DNA of 64,000 bases, taken from contig NZ_JAFBDO010000002.1 in the NCBI RefSeq assembly GCF_016908295.1, positions 806,001 to 870,000 of the forward strand. The letters run 5' to 3'. Position numbers and translations under genes: made by a program. This DNA is from Thalassobacillus pellis. Its GTDB lineage: Bacteria; Bacillota; Bacilli; Bacillales; Halobacillaceae. Every line of letters starts with the position of its first letter. Position 1 is the first letter of the stretch. Under the pieces are notes generated by a model. The model was not told the origin of the DNA. It saw nothing but the letters and a program-made list of their open reading frames with translations, and did not search any database. This document shows positions 14,758-23,173 of this stretch, piece by piece.

Positions 14758-16440
14758 CTACATTTCCTCCGGCGCAGCGATTCCCAATAGGCGCAGCCCC
14801 TCTTCCAGTACTGTTTTCACTGTTGCAACCAAAGTTAAACGGGATTGTTTACAAGGGTCATCTGCTAAAATGCGAACCTCAGCGTAATATTTGTTGAACT
14901 TTTTCGCCAGCTCGAGGACATATTTGGCGACCTGGGAAGGGTCATTTTTTTCAAACGCATGTGTGATGACTTCCGGGAATGCCGCCAAGCTTTTAATCAG
15001 TGGCCAGTTGGCATCTTCACCGTTCACAAATGGTTCCGGAGTATGGGTGAAATTTCCTTTTTTGAGCAGCGAGGAAGCACGTGCATGGGTATACTGCACG
15101 TACGGTCCTGTCTCGCCTTCAAAACGAAGCATATCCGTTAAGGAAAATTCGATATCGTTCATACGATAATTCTTTAAATCATGAAAAATGACCGCGCCAG
15201 TTCCGACTTGGCGGGCAACCTCCTTTTTATTTGCGAGATCAGGGTTCTTCTCAGTTATGTTTTCCTCAGCAAGCATAATCGCCTCTTTAATCACTTCTTC
15301 CAAAAGGACCACTTTTCCTTTACGGGTCGACATTTTTTTATTACCTTTTAGCATCATCCCAAACGGCACATGAGTCATCCCCTTATGCCACGGGTAACCC
15401 ATTTTTTCCAGCACGGCAAACAGCTGCTTGAAATGGACCGTCTGCTCTGCACCCACCACATATAAAGATTTCGTAAAACCGTACGTTTTCTGTCGGTAGA
15501 TTGCTGCTGCTAAATCCCTTGTCGCGTATAATGTCGTACCATCCTTTTTTTTGATCAGGCATGGCGGCATATCCTCGCCAAGTGGGACAATTTGTGCTCC
15601 CTCCGATTCCTGAAGTAGCCCTTTTTCCTTCAATTCATCGGCGACCTGCTCCATTTTATCGTTATAAAAAGCTTCTCCATGATTGGAATTAAACGAAATG
15701 CCAAGGAGTTCATAGACTTTAGCAAACTCTTTCAAGGATTCCTCTTTGAACCAATGCCATAACTCTAGTGCTTCTTCCTCACCATTTTCGAGCTTCTTGA
15801 ACCACTCCCTGCCCTCATCATTGAGTTCAGGATGTATTTCTGCTTCTTTGTGAAAACGGACATACAGGTTAAGCAGTTCCTTGATCGGATTTGCTCTGAC
15901 TTTCTCCTCTTCTCCCCATTTTTTATAGGCTACAATCAATTTACCAAACTGTGTTCCCCAATCGCCGATATGATTGATCTTAACCGTGCGATAACCGCAC
16001 TTTTCAGCTATCAAAGATAGAGAATTGCCGATGACCGTGGAGCGAAGATGCCCCATCGAAAAAGGCTTGGCGATGTTCGGGGAGGAAAGATCAATCGTTA
16101 TGACACTTCCTTTAGCTATATCCGATTTTCCGTATTCGCCTCCTTCTCTAAGAATCGCAGCGATAACATTAGCAGCTGCTTCTGTTTTATTGATAAAAAC
16201 GTTGATATAGCCGTTTACAGCTTCTGCTTTTACAAAGTGGGAAGATTGGATTCTTCCAGCGAGCCCTTCCGCTATTGCTGCAGGCGATTTCCGGTATATT
16301 TTAGCAAGCGTAAAACACGGAAAAGCAAGATCTCCCTGTTGATCATAACGGGGTTTTTCGATCATTTTTGAGATGTCCTGCTGAGAGTGTTCATGAAGTT
16401 CCTTTTCCAATAAAGCTGCAAATTCCATTTGATAATCCAT
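14758..16440 (-). CDS. argS: Arginyl-tRNA synthetase
   Basis: A class I tRNA synthetase (560 aa) that charges tRNA-Arg. The HIGH-type signature is SPNIAKPFSMGHLRST near 120-134 and the KMSKS loop is KMSTRKG near 368-374. The N-terminal 110 residues are the Add-1 domain, and the C-terminus (QYTHARASSLLKK onward) is the DALR anticodon-binding domain ending LRLLGIAAPEEM. A T-box leader with an arginine CGG specifier precedes it, so expression should rise when uncharged tRNA-Arg accumulates. A dispersed 95-bp repeat is lodged in the leader between the T-box terminator and the start codon. Confidence 0.97.
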   Translation of the reverse strand: MDYQMEFAALLEKELHEHSQQDISKMIEKPRYDQQGDLAFPCFTLAKIYRKSPAAIAEGLAGRIQSSHFVKAEAVNGYINVFINKTEAAANVIAAILREGGEYGKSDIAKGSVITIDLSSPNIAKPFSMGHLRSTVIGNSLSLIAEKCGYRTVKINHIGDWGTQFGKLIVAYKKWGEEEKVRANPIKELLNLYVRFHKEAEIHPELNDEGREWFKKLENGEEEALELWHWFKEESLKEFAKVYELLGISFNSNHGEAFYNDKMEQVADELKEKGLLQESEGAQIVPLGEDMPPCLIKKKDGTTLYATRDLAAAIYRQKTYGFTKSLYVVGAEQTVHFKQLFAVLEKMGYPWHKGMTHVPFGMMLKGNKKMSTRKGKVVLLEEVIKEAIMLAEENITEKNPDLANKKEVARQVGTGAVIFHDLKNYRMNDIEFSLTDMLRFEGETGPYVQYTHARASSLLKKGNFTHTPEPFVNGEDANWPLIKSLAAFPEVITHAFEKNDPSQVAKYVLELAKKFNKYYAEVRILADDPCKQSRLTLVATVKTVLEEGLRLLGIAAPEEM

Positions 16441-16453
16441 ACTATCCCTCCAT

Positions 16454-16537
16454 TTAGAAAAACTTGGGTTGTCGCCAAGTCCTTCTGGCGAAAGCCTTAG
16501 TTTTACTTATACTTAAAGTTAAACTTTCTTAAAGTAT
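16454..16537 (+). repeat. Two-hairpin dispersed repeat, copy 2 (inside argS leader)
   Basis: Shares TTAGAAAAACTTGG, GTCGCCAAGTCC, TGGCGAAAGCC and TTACTTATACTT with the copy at 3788. The second hairpin is ATACTTAAAG and CTTAAAGTAT. It is transcribed, on the antisense side, as the last part of the argS 5' leader, directly after the T-box terminator. Confidence 0.7.
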
Positions 16538-16538
16538 G

Positions 16539-16780
16539 AAAAAACTCCCGCCTCTTTAGGAAAAGAGACGAGAGTTCGATTTTCTCGCGGTACCACTCTA
16601 ATTGTTTATCGTAAAACCACTCAAACATTGCTAACGAGGTCACCCCCGGCTTTTCCTACTCTATTCGGAAAAGCATCTCCAAAGTCCGGTTCATCTCTTG
16701 CTCGGCATCAGGCTTCCACCACCCCTGACTCGCTTCTGCTTCCGCAAGAAATTACTCTCTTTATCATCGATTTTCAAGTA
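16539..16780 (-). promoter_or_regulatory. T-box riboswitch, arginine (CGG specifier)
   Basis: On the minus strand the leader contains the T-box AGAGTGGTACCGCG (plus-strand 16585-16598), then a terminator hairpin with arms AACTCTCGTCTCTTTT and AAAGAGGCGGGAGTT and a U-run at 16539-16576. Stem I features are visible: GAGAGTAATTTCTTGC on the 5' side and GCAAGAGATGAAC on the 3' side. By alignment with the glyQS leader the codon after GAA-N is CGG (16686-16688), an arginine codon, which agrees with argS downstream. Confidence 0.92.
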
Positions 16781-16789
16781 TTTCAAACT

Positions 16790-16817
16790 ATTATACCCCT
16801 ATTTAATAAAACATCAA
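16790..16817 (-). promoter_or_regulatory. Sigma-A promoter of argS
   Basis: On the minus strand TTGATG, 16 nt, TATAAT, ending just before the start of T-box stem I. Confidence 0.7.
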
Positions 16818-16843
16818 TACCTTTTTTGCAAATATGTTATTTT

Positions 16844-16896
16844 CTGGTTCTCCTGGGGTGCTCTTTATTTTCCCATTATCTGGTTCTCACGGGGTG
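16844..16896 (+). repeat. Two copies of the TTCTCC-GGGG box
   Basis: CTGGTTCTCCTGGGGTG at 16844 and CTGGTTCTCACGGGGTG at 16880 (36 bp apart), between the ABC permease stop and the argS promoter. Confidence 0.75.
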
Positions 16897-16897
16897 A

Positions 16898-18502
16898 TCA
16901 GCCGTGGATGTCTCGTTTGTTATATCCGATGAAGCCAATGGTAGTTACTACGACTGCTATTGCCGTAAGGGCAGCTAGCACTGGCCAGGAAACATCTTCG
17001 ACAGGCATATCTGGGATATGGCCGAATGGAGTCAGTTTTTCCACCCATTCTTCAAACTGGAACAAACTGCCCAGATAAACAACGATGAAAGAATAGATGA
17101 GATACAGCCAGGCAAGACCGGATAAACGCGGAGCCCAACCGATGATTAGCACGCAGACACTGAGCATCACCCACATCGCTGGCAAATAAACCACGGCGGA
17201 ATTGTAGAAGGTGCTGAAACTAAGGCCGTCTTCCATAACGGAAATTCCAGCGCCTCCAAGTCCGATGGCGGAAAGGGAAACCATCAGGAAGCTGAAGAAA
17301 ACGGCTAACACTAAATAGCTTCCTAAAAGACGATTCCGGGAAATTGCCCGGCCAAGCACATGCTCCGTCCGCCCCTTATTTTCTTCCCCTTTAAGCTTCA
17401 ACACCGCCATCATTGGGAAGATCGTGCTGATCATGGCTAGTACAGCCATCAGCATGGTTAAAAATTGCTCCGTCATGGATACGCCTTTAACTTGAGCAAG
17501 CATTTCCTGCATGATTTCGATTTCCGAGAAATAGGATTCTAAATCTCCGAGAACTGATCCATAGGATGCCCCAAGCACCAGCATGCCGACCGCCCATGAA
17601 ATAAGCGCCGTACGCTGAAGTCTGAAAGGCAATCCTATCCGGCTAAGCAGAAGCGGGGATGCCTTCTTCCGACCCGGTTTGGAAGGTAAGAAACCAGCCT
17701 CTACATCACGGATACTATTCAAATAAAAGGTAAGACCGATCAGGACTACTCCGGCTCCAAATGTGAGCAGGACCGGTCCCCATATATTATTGACAAACGT
17801 TTCTGTACGGACAATCCAGCCAAACGGAGAAGTCCAGGATAATGCTTCACTGCTGACATCTCCAATCGCGCGAGTCATGTAGGCGATAAGCAGGACCGCC
17901 ATCGACCAGCCGATGGCACTGCGAGCAGTCTCACACAACTGTGCAAAAACAGCAGTCAATCCGGCAAAAAAGATCCCTGTTGCACTAAGGGACAGACCGT
18001 ATAAAAACGACCCTTCCACTCCGATACTGTCTACACCCATCGCAATCAGTCCTAATGCAGTCAGCAGCCCTAACAGCACATTCGCTCCGGAAATTACCGT
18101 TATGGCTGCAGTCACATTGGAAAGCTTACCTGAGGGAAGTGCCCGGACGAGCTCCACCCGGCCATCCTCTTCTTCCGCCCGGGTATGCCTCGTGATGAGC
18201 AATATATTCATTATGCCGACAACCACTGCTGTAAACAGCAGCATTTGGTGGGCAAGCATGGCACCGATTGTATAATTTTCTATTCCATAGGCAGGTCCAA
18301 CCATAGCCGTCATGGCTGGATTCATCATCGTATCTGCCATTGACTGACGTTTGGGCTGGGAAGAATATAACGTTGCGAATGCATTAACAACCAGAAGTGT
18401 TGCACCGATCAAGGCTAACAGCCAGATTGGCAGTCTCACCCGGTCCTGACGGAGCACCAGCCTGGACAGCAGTCCTGTATTGGCATACAAATGTCTAATC
18501 AT
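16898..18502 (-). CDS. ABC-2 type exporter permease
   Basis: A 534-aa membrane protein with about 12 hydrophobic segments in two similar halves, with a polar break near residues 275-300 (LPSKPGRKKASPLLLSRIG). This is a doubled ABC-2 permease, as in antibiotic or multidrug exporters with a separate ATPase. The start ATG overlaps the stop codon of the ATPase gene, so the pair is translationally coupled. The motif EEEDGRVELVRALPSGK after the first helices is typical of these exporters. The exported substrate cannot be told. Confidence 0.85.
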   Translation of the reverse strand: MIRHLYANTGLLSRLVLRQDRVRLPIWLLALIGATLLVVNAFATLYSSQPKRQSMADTMMNPAMTAMVGPAYGIENYTIGAMLAHQMLLFTAVVVGIMNILLITRHTRAEEEDGRVELVRALPSGKLSNVTAAITVISGANVLLGLLTALGLIAMGVDSIGVEGSFLYGLSLSATGIFFAGLTAVFAQLCETARSAIGWSMAVLLIAYMTRAIGDVSSEALSWTSPFGWIVRTETFVNNIWGPVLLTFGAGVVLIGLTFYLNSIRDVEAGFLPSKPGRKKASPLLLSRIGLPFRLQRTALISWAVGMLVLGASYGSVLGDLESYFSEIEIMQEMLAQVKGVSMTEQFLTMLMAVLAMISTIFPMMAVLKLKGEENKGRTEHVLGRAISRNRLLGSYLVLAVFFSFLMVSLSAIGLGGAGISVMEDGLSFSTFYNSAVVYLPAMWVMLSVCVLIIGWAPRLSGLAWLYLIYSFIVVYLGSLFQFEEWVEKLTPFGHIPDMPVEDVSWPVLAALTAIAVVVTTIGFIGYNKRDIHG

Positions 18503-19401
18503 CAGACGACACCTCCCGCTCCTGTTCCTTCATAATGGCGCATGAACAAGTCTTCCAATGTCGGCGGTGCACTTTCTATTTTTACGACCCCGAAGCTGCT
18601 GATATAGGCAATGACCTCATCCAATTTTTCCGAATCGACTTGAAATACGTAGGCACCTTCTTTTTCTTCAACGTTATGGACTCCATCATGCCCAGTAAGG
18701 TCTGGCATAGGTTCTTTCGTTTCCACATTTAAAGTAGTCCGGGTCAAATGCCGCATTTCCGCTAACGAGCCTGTTTCAATGATTTTTCCTTCACGGATGA
18801 TCGCCACCCTGTCACAAAGCCGCTCCACTTCCGATAAAATATGACTCGATAGGAGCACGCTTTTCCCTTCCTGTTTTACTTCCATGACACATTCCTGGAA
18901 AACGCGCTCCATTAATGGATCCAGCCCTGATGTCGGTTCATCGAGGATATACAGGTCAGCATCCGATGAGAAAGCAGCAATCAACGCGACTTTCTGCCTG
19001 TTCCCTTTTGAATAGGAACGGCATTTTTTGGAGGGATCAAATTGGAACTTGTGAATCAATTCCTCCCGCTTCTTTGTCCGGCTGCCCCCGCGCATCTTCA
19101 CAAACAAGTCGATGACCTCACCGCCTGTCAGATTCGGCCAAAGGTTAACGTCCCCAGGGACATAAGCGATTCGCTTATGAAGCTCCACTGCATCATGCCA
19201 GACGTCTTTGCCAAAAATTTGCGCATCCCCTTTAGTAGCCTTCAAGATGCCTAAGAGAATCCGGAGCGTCGTCGATTTACCGGCACCATTCGGTCCTATA
19301 AAGCCGAATACTTCCCCTTTCCTGACCTCAATATCGACCCCATTCAGCGCCTTCACTTTTCCATAATGTTTCGTCAGATTGGATGTTCTTAATACAGTCA
19401 T
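18502..19401 (-). CDS. ABC exporter ATP-binding protein
   Basis: A 299-aa nucleotide-binding subunit. Walker A GPNGAGKS lies at about 36-43, the Q-loop region near 85, the signature YSKGNRQKVAL near 133 (the usual LSGGQ is replaced by YSKGN, as in many drug and bacteriocin exporters), Walker B LYILDEPTSG near 151-160 and the H-loop SSHIL near 188. The C-terminal 80 residues form the extra regulatory tail of this exporter class. The ATG at 19401 follows GGGAGGG; longer frames run into the TetR gene. It forms one operon with the permease and the TetR gene 2 nt upstream. Confidence 0.92.
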   Translation of the reverse strand: MTVLRTSNLTKHYGKVKALNGVDIEVRKGEVFGFIGPNGAGKSTTLRILLGILKATKGDAQIFGKDVWHDAVELHKRIAYVPGDVNLWPNLTGGEVIDLFVKMRGGSRTKKREELIHKFQFDPSKKCRSYSKGNRQKVALIAAFSSDADLYILDEPTSGLDPLMERVFQECVMEVKQEGKSVLLSSHILSEVERLCDRVAIIREGKIIETGSLAEMRHLTRTTLNVETKEPMPDLTGHDGVHNVEEKEGAYVFQVDSEKLDEVIAYISSFGVVKIESAPPTLEDLFMRHYEGTGAGGVV

Positions 19402-19403
19402 GC

Positions 19404-20039
19404 TCAATCCCTCCCCTGGGCATAAAACGTTTTTTTCAAAATCTCCAAATACTCGTGGAACTCCTCCCAAATCGGATCCAAGTCAATAGTGGCGAAATTC
19501 TGATCTTTTAAACGTGCTTTCATTTCATTCTGGTACCCATCCATCGACCAGCGAATGAGGTTGAATGCTTTTTTCACATCAATATCATCTCGGAACAAGG
19601 AGTAATCAATATTTTCATAAATAAGCTCATAGCCCAAGCGCTGAATTTGCGCAAGTCTTTCTTTGAATTTGTCCGGGATTTCTTTTTCATCAAACAGCAT
19701 GAACGCACCGACGAATCGAAACAAATTAGGATGAGCAAGAAAAGTTTCCATCTTTATCTTCGCTGCCTTGTTCAACCTTTCGATAAAATCCCCTTCATCT
19801 GCATCAATACGCTGAAAGTATTCATCAATAACAACATCAAGGCTGTGGTCAATCAGGTAATAGAACAAACCCTGTTTGTTTTTAAAATAATAAAACAGCA
19901 TCCCTTTCCCGATCCCCGCTTCCTTGACAATCGCATTCGTTGACGCCTGCTCGAAACCATTCTCGGCGAATTCACGAAACGCCGCATTCAATATTTTCTG
20001 CTTTTTTTCTTCTTCTAGATTTTCAAATTTCTTCGTGAT
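19404..20039 (-). CDS. TetR family regulator of the exporter, probable AUC start
   Basis: A 211-aa repressor if read from ATC at 20039. The reading frame upstream of the TTG at 19991 continues as TKKFENLEEEKKQKI, which is the expected start of TetR helix 1 (KKQKILNAAFREFAENG). Starting at TTG would cut that helix. The in-frame stop TGA is at 20048-20046. AAAGGGTG ends 7 nt before the ATC, an ideal SD distance, and no ATG, GTG or TTG lies in frame between. The helix-turn-helix is ASTNAIVKEAGIGKGMLFYYFKNK. The C-terminal ligand domain is generic. It probably autoregulates the operon. Confidence 0.75.
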   Translation of the reverse strand: MTKKFENLEEEKKQKILNAAFREFAENGFEQASTNAIVKEAGIGKGMLFYYFKNKQGLFYYLIDHSLDVVIDEYFQRIDADEGDFIERLNKAAKIKMETFLAHPNLFRFVGAFMLFDEKEIPDKFKERLAQIQRLGYELIYENIDYSLFRDDIDVKKAFNLIRWSMDGYQNEMKARLKDQNFATIDLDPIWEEFHEYLEILKKTFYAQGRD

Positions 20040-20143
20040 GGCAGCTCACCCTTTCTCCATGGAACAAGCATTAGACCACCCTGGTCGATTTCATTATATT
20101 CCAATCGACCAATGTGGTCAACACCAATTTTTACAAATTTTAT

Positions 20144-20183
20144 CACCCCGCGAGAAACATTTTTTACCACCCCAGGAGAAACA
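20144..20183 (-). repeat. Two copies of the TTCTCC-GGGG box upstream of tetR
   Basis: On the minus strand TGTTTCTCGCGGGGTG (20144-20159) and TGTTTCTCCTGGGGTG (20168-20183), 24 bp apart, about 105-145 nt before the TetR start. Confidence 0.75.
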
Positions 20184-20224
20184 GATATTGGAAACTTACG
20201 TCCGTACACAGTCATTCTGGCCAT

Positions 20225-20252
20225 TAAAAAAGACCCCTGAAATAAGGGGTCT
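20225..20252 (-). terminator. Terminator of ilvE
   Basis: On the minus strand AGACCCCTTATTTCAGGGGTCT, an 8-bp stem, followed by TTTTTT. Confidence 0.88.
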
Positions 20253-20263
20253 GTGCACTAAAT

Positions 20264-21331
20264 TTATTTTACTTCTACGGTCCAGCCGTTGGTATCTTCC
20301 AGCTTACCTGTCTGGATGCCGGTGATTGTATCGTACAGCTTCTGGGATAGTTCTCCGATCTCATGGTTGTTGATGACCATCTTTTTCCCGAGCCAATTCA
20401 GCTCACCCACCGGTGAAATGACTGCTGCAGTCCCTGTGCCGAAAGCTTCCTCAAGACTGCCTTCTTCGTAAAACTGATATAGCTCTTCGATGGAAATCTG
20501 GCGTTCGGTGACTGTTACGCCCCATTTTTCCAGCAGCTCAATAACAGACATCCGCGTTATTCCTTGCAGGATACTCCCGGACAAGGACGGGGTCACAACT
20601 TCGCCGTTGATTTTGAAAAAAATGTTCATGCTGCCGACTTCCTCAATGAATCTTTTTTCGATGCCATCCAGCCAGAGCACATCCGCATTTCCTTGTTCAT
20701 AGGCTTTTGCCTGTGCCTGATAAGCCGAGGAATAATTTCCGGCTGTTTTTGCCATTCCTGTTCCACCTTTGACGGCACGGGTGTATTTATCTTCGACATT
20801 AATTTTGACAGGGGTAAGACCACCGGAAAAATAAGAGCCGACAGGAGACAGAATAATCATCAACTTATATGTAGCGGACGGTGCTACAGACAGATTCGGT
20901 TCTGTTGAAATGATGAACGGACGGATATACAAGGAAGTTCCTGGAGTGGACGGAACCCAGTCTTTTTCCAGTCGGATCAATTCTTTCAGATATTCCATCA
21001 CTTCCTCTTCATCAATCGGCGGGATGCTCAAACGGTCGCTCGACCTGTTCAGACGCTCCAAATTTTTCTCCGGGCGGAACAAAAGAATCCGATCATCCGC
21101 ACGATAAGCTTTCAATCCTTCAAAAACCGTCTGGCCGTAATGGAAAATCATTGCCGCAGGATCAAGTGTCAAGGGTTCGTATGGCACAATTCTCGGCTCA
21201 TGCCATCCTGTTCCTTTTTCATAATCCATGACAAACATGTGATCTGTAAACGTCCGGCCGAATGGAATCTGATCCGTGTCGGGCTTTGGCTGCTGGTGGG
21301 TGCTTTTTTCAATCGTTAACTGGTTGCTCAT
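20264..21331 (-). CDS. ilvE: Branched-chain amino acid aminotransferase
   Basis: A fold-type IV PLP aminotransferase (355 aa) for Leu, Ile and Val. Family features are FGRTFTDHMFVMDYE near the start, HYGQTVFEGLKAYR near 68-81, RPFIISTEPNLSVAPS near 146, the PLP-lysine region GGTGMAKTAGNYSSA near 195 and SLSGSILQGITRMSVIELL near 258. The start is taken at 21331 (MSNQLTIEK), 8 nt after GGAG; the ATG at 21337 is too close to it. It is monocistronic. A terminator-like hairpin upstream (21371-21402) belongs to the XRE gene. Confidence 0.93.
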   Translation of the reverse strand: MSNQLTIEKSTHQQPKPDTDQIPFGRTFTDHMFVMDYEKGTGWHEPRIVPYEPLTLDPAAMIFHYGQTVFEGLKAYRADDRILLFRPEKNLERLNRSSDRLSIPPIDEEEVMEYLKELIRLEKDWVPSTPGTSLYIRPFIISTEPNLSVAPSATYKLMIILSPVGSYFSGGLTPVKINVEDKYTRAVKGGTGMAKTAGNYSSAYQAQAKAYEQGNADVLWLDGIEKRFIEEVGSMNIFFKINGEVVTPSLSGSILQGITRMSVIELLEKWGVTVTERQISIEELYQFYEEGSLEEAFGTGTAAVISPVGELNWLGKKMVINNHEIGELSQKLYDTITGIQTGKLEDTNGWTVEVK

Positions 21332-21370
21332 AATCATGACTCCTTCTTTGCTAGATAATGTATGTGGGGT

Positions 21371-21402
21371 AAAAAAAACCGACCCTCCAAGTAGAGGGCA
21401 GG
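21371..21402 (-). terminator. Terminator of the XRE-cupin gene
   Basis: On the minus strand CCTGCCCTC pairs with GAGGGTCGG (two mismatches) and is followed by eight Ts. It lies between the XRE stop and the ilvE start. Confidence 0.65.
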
Positions 21403-21484
21403 AAAGATTATTACTCATTGTACGCTTTTTTTCTGACAATTTAAAGCTTTCGCAACTGAAAAATTATATCTTCTCTCTCGTACT

Positions 21485-22024
21485 TTATAAAACATCATTC
21501 AGCTCTGTTTCCGTATAAATGGATATCAACACAAGCGCTTTATCTTCTCCGACATTTTTGACGTAATGAGGGACACTCGCATTCCAGCTGAACGAGTCGC
21601 CTTCCTCTACAATTACCGAGTCCTCTCCCTGCTCAGCAAGAACCTTTCCTTGCAGCACCAGATGACACTCTTCCCCTTCATGAGCGTGGGGTTCACCAAT
21701 CGATGCTTCGGGTGGAAATTCTACGATCATCATTCTCAACCCGCCTTTGGAAGTGAGATGGGCCACCTTGAGCTGATCCATGGAGGAAATGACTCTTTCC
21801 TTCTTTTTCACGACGCGCATATGCTGCTTCTTTTCTAATAACAAGTACGGCAAAGGCACCCCCAAAAATTCAGCAATCGTGCCGAGTGTATTGATCGATG
21901 GGGATGTATTATTGTTTTCGACGTTGCTGATAAACCCTTTCGAGAGTCCTGTTCCCTCAGACATTTGGGCAATCGTCAGCTTTTTTCTGTTTCGGATCGC
22001 GCGTATTTTCATACCGATTTCCAT
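21485..22024 (-). CDS. XRE-family regulator with C-terminal cupin domain
   Basis: A 179-aa regulator. The N-terminal helix-turn-helix covers about 5-60 (MKIRAIRNRKKLTIAQMSE, TGLSKGFISNVENN, SPSINTLGTIAEFLGV). The C-terminal cupin barrel covers about 105-175, with GEPHAHEGEECHLVLQGK and the WNASVPHYVKNVG return motif. This HTH-cupin layout is typical of PuuR-like regulators that sense small amines, amino acids or osmolytes. The ATG at 22024 follows AAAGG; a GTG three codons earlier overlaps the SD. It is divergent from the GTP cyclohydrolase gene, with the TTCTCC boxes between. Confidence 0.88.
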   Translation of the reverse strand: MEIGMKIRAIRNRKKLTIAQMSEGTGLSKGFISNVENNNTSPSINTLGTIAEFLGVPLPYLLLEKKQHMRVVKKKERVISSMDQLKVAHLTSKGGLRMMIVEFPPEASIGEPHAHEGEECHLVLQGKVLAEQGEDSVIVEEGDSFSWNASVPHYVKNVGEDKALVLISIYTETELNDVL

Positions 22025-22170
22025 TTCCTTCACCCTTTGTAGTTTTCTTATAGAAAATATATATCTATATTACCAAATAAAACGTTGACAGACTAGCTCC
22101 TAATTTACTCTATAGATAATTAATATTCATATTATGAAACTATATTTGTTGTGTGCGGAATGGAAATAAA

Positions 22171-22254
22171 TGTTTCTCCTGGGGTGTTGAGATATACAGA
22201 TGGAAATAAATGTTTCTCGCGGGGAGTTTGAGTTGGCACCCCGAGAGAACCAGA
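22171..22254 (+). repeat. Three copies of the TTCTCC-GGGG box, one inverted
   Basis: TGTTTCTCCTGGGGTG at 22171, TGTTTCTCGCGGGGAG at 22211 (both after GGAAATAAA) and, on the minus strand, TCTGGTTCTCTCGGGGTG at 22237-22254. The last two form a head-to-head pair. Confidence 0.75.
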
Positions 22255-22336
22255 AAATCCCAGATGATCGGGTTCGCTGATTTTCGTTTAAATGTTCAAA
22301 ATAAGTGTACAAGTAAAATAAGGAAGGGGAATTTTA

Positions 22337-23092
22337 ATGATAAAGACTGGTATTGACGCAAACGCCTTTGCGGTATTAAAGGAAAAAATCCAATTAATTG
22401 AAACGGATGAAAGTGCGATTTACCTGGTCGGACCGATTCGTCTGCCTGTCCAGCTGTTTGATGAAACAGTGGTTTTCCAATGGTATTGCTGGCTGAATTG
22501 CGAGGAAGTTACCGAGGATTATGAACGGATCATAGAAAAATTATCAGCCGCTAATTTAGCGGAATTTCAGCAATCAAGTGTCCTGGTATATGGCGATTTT
22601 GAAAATAGTGAGGACGCATTGATCCGCATGCATTCGATTTGCCATACGGGAGATATTTTCGGAAGCAAACGTTGTGACTGTGGTTATCAATTGAAGCAGT
22701 CGATGAAAATGATCATGGAACACGGATCAGGTGCTTTATTTTATCTGGCAAATCATGAAGGACGCGGTATTGGCTTGTTCAGTAAGGCTATGGCCTATGT
22801 ACTGCAGGAAAACGGCTATGACACCGTGGATGCCAACGAAAGTCTCGGGTTTGTCGATGACGCACGCGACTATAGTGATGCGATTCGTGTCCTGAAAAGA
22901 CTGCGCACAAACCCGGTGACTCTGTTGACGAATAATCCTAAGAAACTCACCGCTTTAGAAGAATCAGGATTAGCCGTATCTGGCAGAAAGTCACTTTGGG
23001 GAGATATTTCCAATTATAACGCCAATTACCTTCAAACTAAGATTGATCGTTCCGGGCATTTGAAAGAGGATACGACTTGTCCGAATGATTGA
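22337..23092 (+). CDS. Stand-alone GTP cyclohydrolase II (RibA domain)
   Basis: A 251-aa protein with the GTP cyclohydrolase II signature RMHSICHTGDIFGSKRCDCG, including the three zinc cysteines near C102, C113 and C115, then the catalytic NHEGRGIGLFSK region near 148-159 and the late LLTNNPKKL. It opens the GTP ring in the first step of riboflavin, or related deazapurine and toxoflavin-type, synthesis. No DHBP synthase domain is fused and no rib genes are adjacent, unlike the RibAB fusion usual in bacilli. The first 95 residues are poorly conserved. The start ATG follows AAGGAAGGGG. Expression may be linked to the divergent XRE-cupin regulator. Confidence 0.88.
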   Translation: MIKTGIDANAFAVLKEKIQLIETDESAIYLVGPIRLPVQLFDETVVFQWYCWLNCEEVTEDYERIIEKLSAANLAEFQQSSVLVYGDFENSEDALIRMHSICHTGDIFGSKRCDCGYQLKQSMKMIMEHGSGALFYLANHEGRGIGLFSKAMAYVLQENGYDTVDANESLGFVDDARDYSDAIRVLKRLRTNPVTLLTNNPKKLTALEESGLAVSGRKSLWGDISNYNANYLQTKIDRSGHLKEDTTCPND

Positions 23093-23130
23093 ACCGAGGG
23101 GATTGGGCATTTTAAAAATTCAACCAGAGA

Positions 23131-23162
23131 AAAACCCGAACATAAATTTGTTCGGGTTTTCT
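23131..23162. terminator. Terminator between RibA-like gene and nagA
   Basis: AAAACCCGAACA pairs with TGTTCGGGTTTT around a short loop. It can serve both convergent genes. Confidence 0.88.
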
Positions 23163-23173
23163 GTCTCCGAAAG

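Noticed and set aside
21340-21439. Leader peptide and attenuator controlling ilvE
   Set aside because: The frame (with Leu and Val codons) has no SD, and the hairpin with eight Ts is well explained as the terminator of the XRE gene that ends 85 bp upstream.
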